NCBI GenBank assembly: GCA_937900165.1
Contig: CALCCX010000287.1
Span: 1 to 5,295 of the forward strand
Length of the DNA stretch: 5,295 nucleotides
Direction: 5' to 3'
Source of the DNA: an uncultured Acidimicrobiia bacterium
Lineage (GTDB): Bacteria > Actinomycetota > Acidimicrobiia > Spongiisociales > Spongiisociaceae
Part shown: piece after piece, positions 5,265-5,295 of the stretch
How positions within the stretch are numbered: the first letter of the stretch is position 1
How the letters are laid out: each line of letters starts with the position of its first letter
Position numbers and translations under genes: made by a program
Notes under the pieces: generated by a model
Databases searched by the model: none
The model's input: the letters and a program-made list of their open reading frames with translations, nothing else
Told to the model about the DNA's origin: nothing

Positions 5265-5295
5265 AGATCGGAAGAGCGTCGTGTAGGGAAAGAGG
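5265..5295. other. Illumina read-1 (universal) adapter, untrimmed
   Basis: Positions 5265-5294 match the reverse complement of the TruSeq universal (read-1/P5 side) adapter, starting AGATCGGAAGAGCGTCGTG and continuing through TAGGGAAAGAG. The last base (G at 5295) departs from the expected T. The orientation is that of a read-2 read-through of a short insert. The genomic insert ends at 5264. Confidence 0.97.

Noticed and set aside
5026..5286. Plus-strand frame ending in KDRKSVV
   Set aside because: Its end is translated adapter and the rest is antisense to livF.

Overview
The window is an assembled contig from a short-read library, not a clean genomic excerpt. Illumina adapter sequence is joined to both ends: positions 1-95 and 5265-5295. 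The genomic insert is 96-5264. It is GC-rich with strongly GC-biased third codon positions, and it codes for a DivIVA/Wag31-type protein, a secreted-side lipoprotein with a lipobox, GTG starts and a LivF with a basic tail. Together these suggest a high-GC Gram-positive, most likely Actinomycetota and possibly an uncultured Acidimicrobiia-like lineage. The lineage is inferred from gene content only.

Layout on the insert, left to right: (1) 96-1039, minus strand, a DivIVA-domain coiled-coil protein whose C-terminus is cut off by the adapter; (2) 1097-2173, minus, a membrane-anchored PDZ plus Lon-type (S16) serine protease of the YlbL family; (3) 2294-3334, minus, a lipoprotein that looks like a short, diverged type I periplasmic binding protein; (4) 3335-3523, a divergent intergenic region with candidate promoter elements, a 7-bp tandem repeat and inverted repeats; (5) 3524-4108, plus, BioY, the biotin-binding S component of an ECF transporter; (6) 4109-4141, a short convergent gap with a small hairpin; (7) 4142-5008, minus, LivG, and 4996-5264, minus, the C-terminal end of LivF, two overlapping ATPase genes of a branched-chain amino acid type ABC importer.

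Genes 1-3 run in one direction and could be one transcription unit or several (gaps of 57 and 120 bp). They place a cell-pole/division scaffold beside a membrane protease whose Bacillus relative clears a division inhibitor. The livF-livG pair is a second minus-strand unit whose upstream partners (permeases, probably the main binding protein) lie beyond the right end. bioY is alone between them, divergent from the lipoprotein and convergent with livG, with no EcfA/EcfT genes in view.

I found no sign of a new defence, mobile or RNA-based system. The most consequential observation is technical: the adapters create a false C-terminus on the DivIVA protein and false ORF ends on several frames, and these should not be read as biology.
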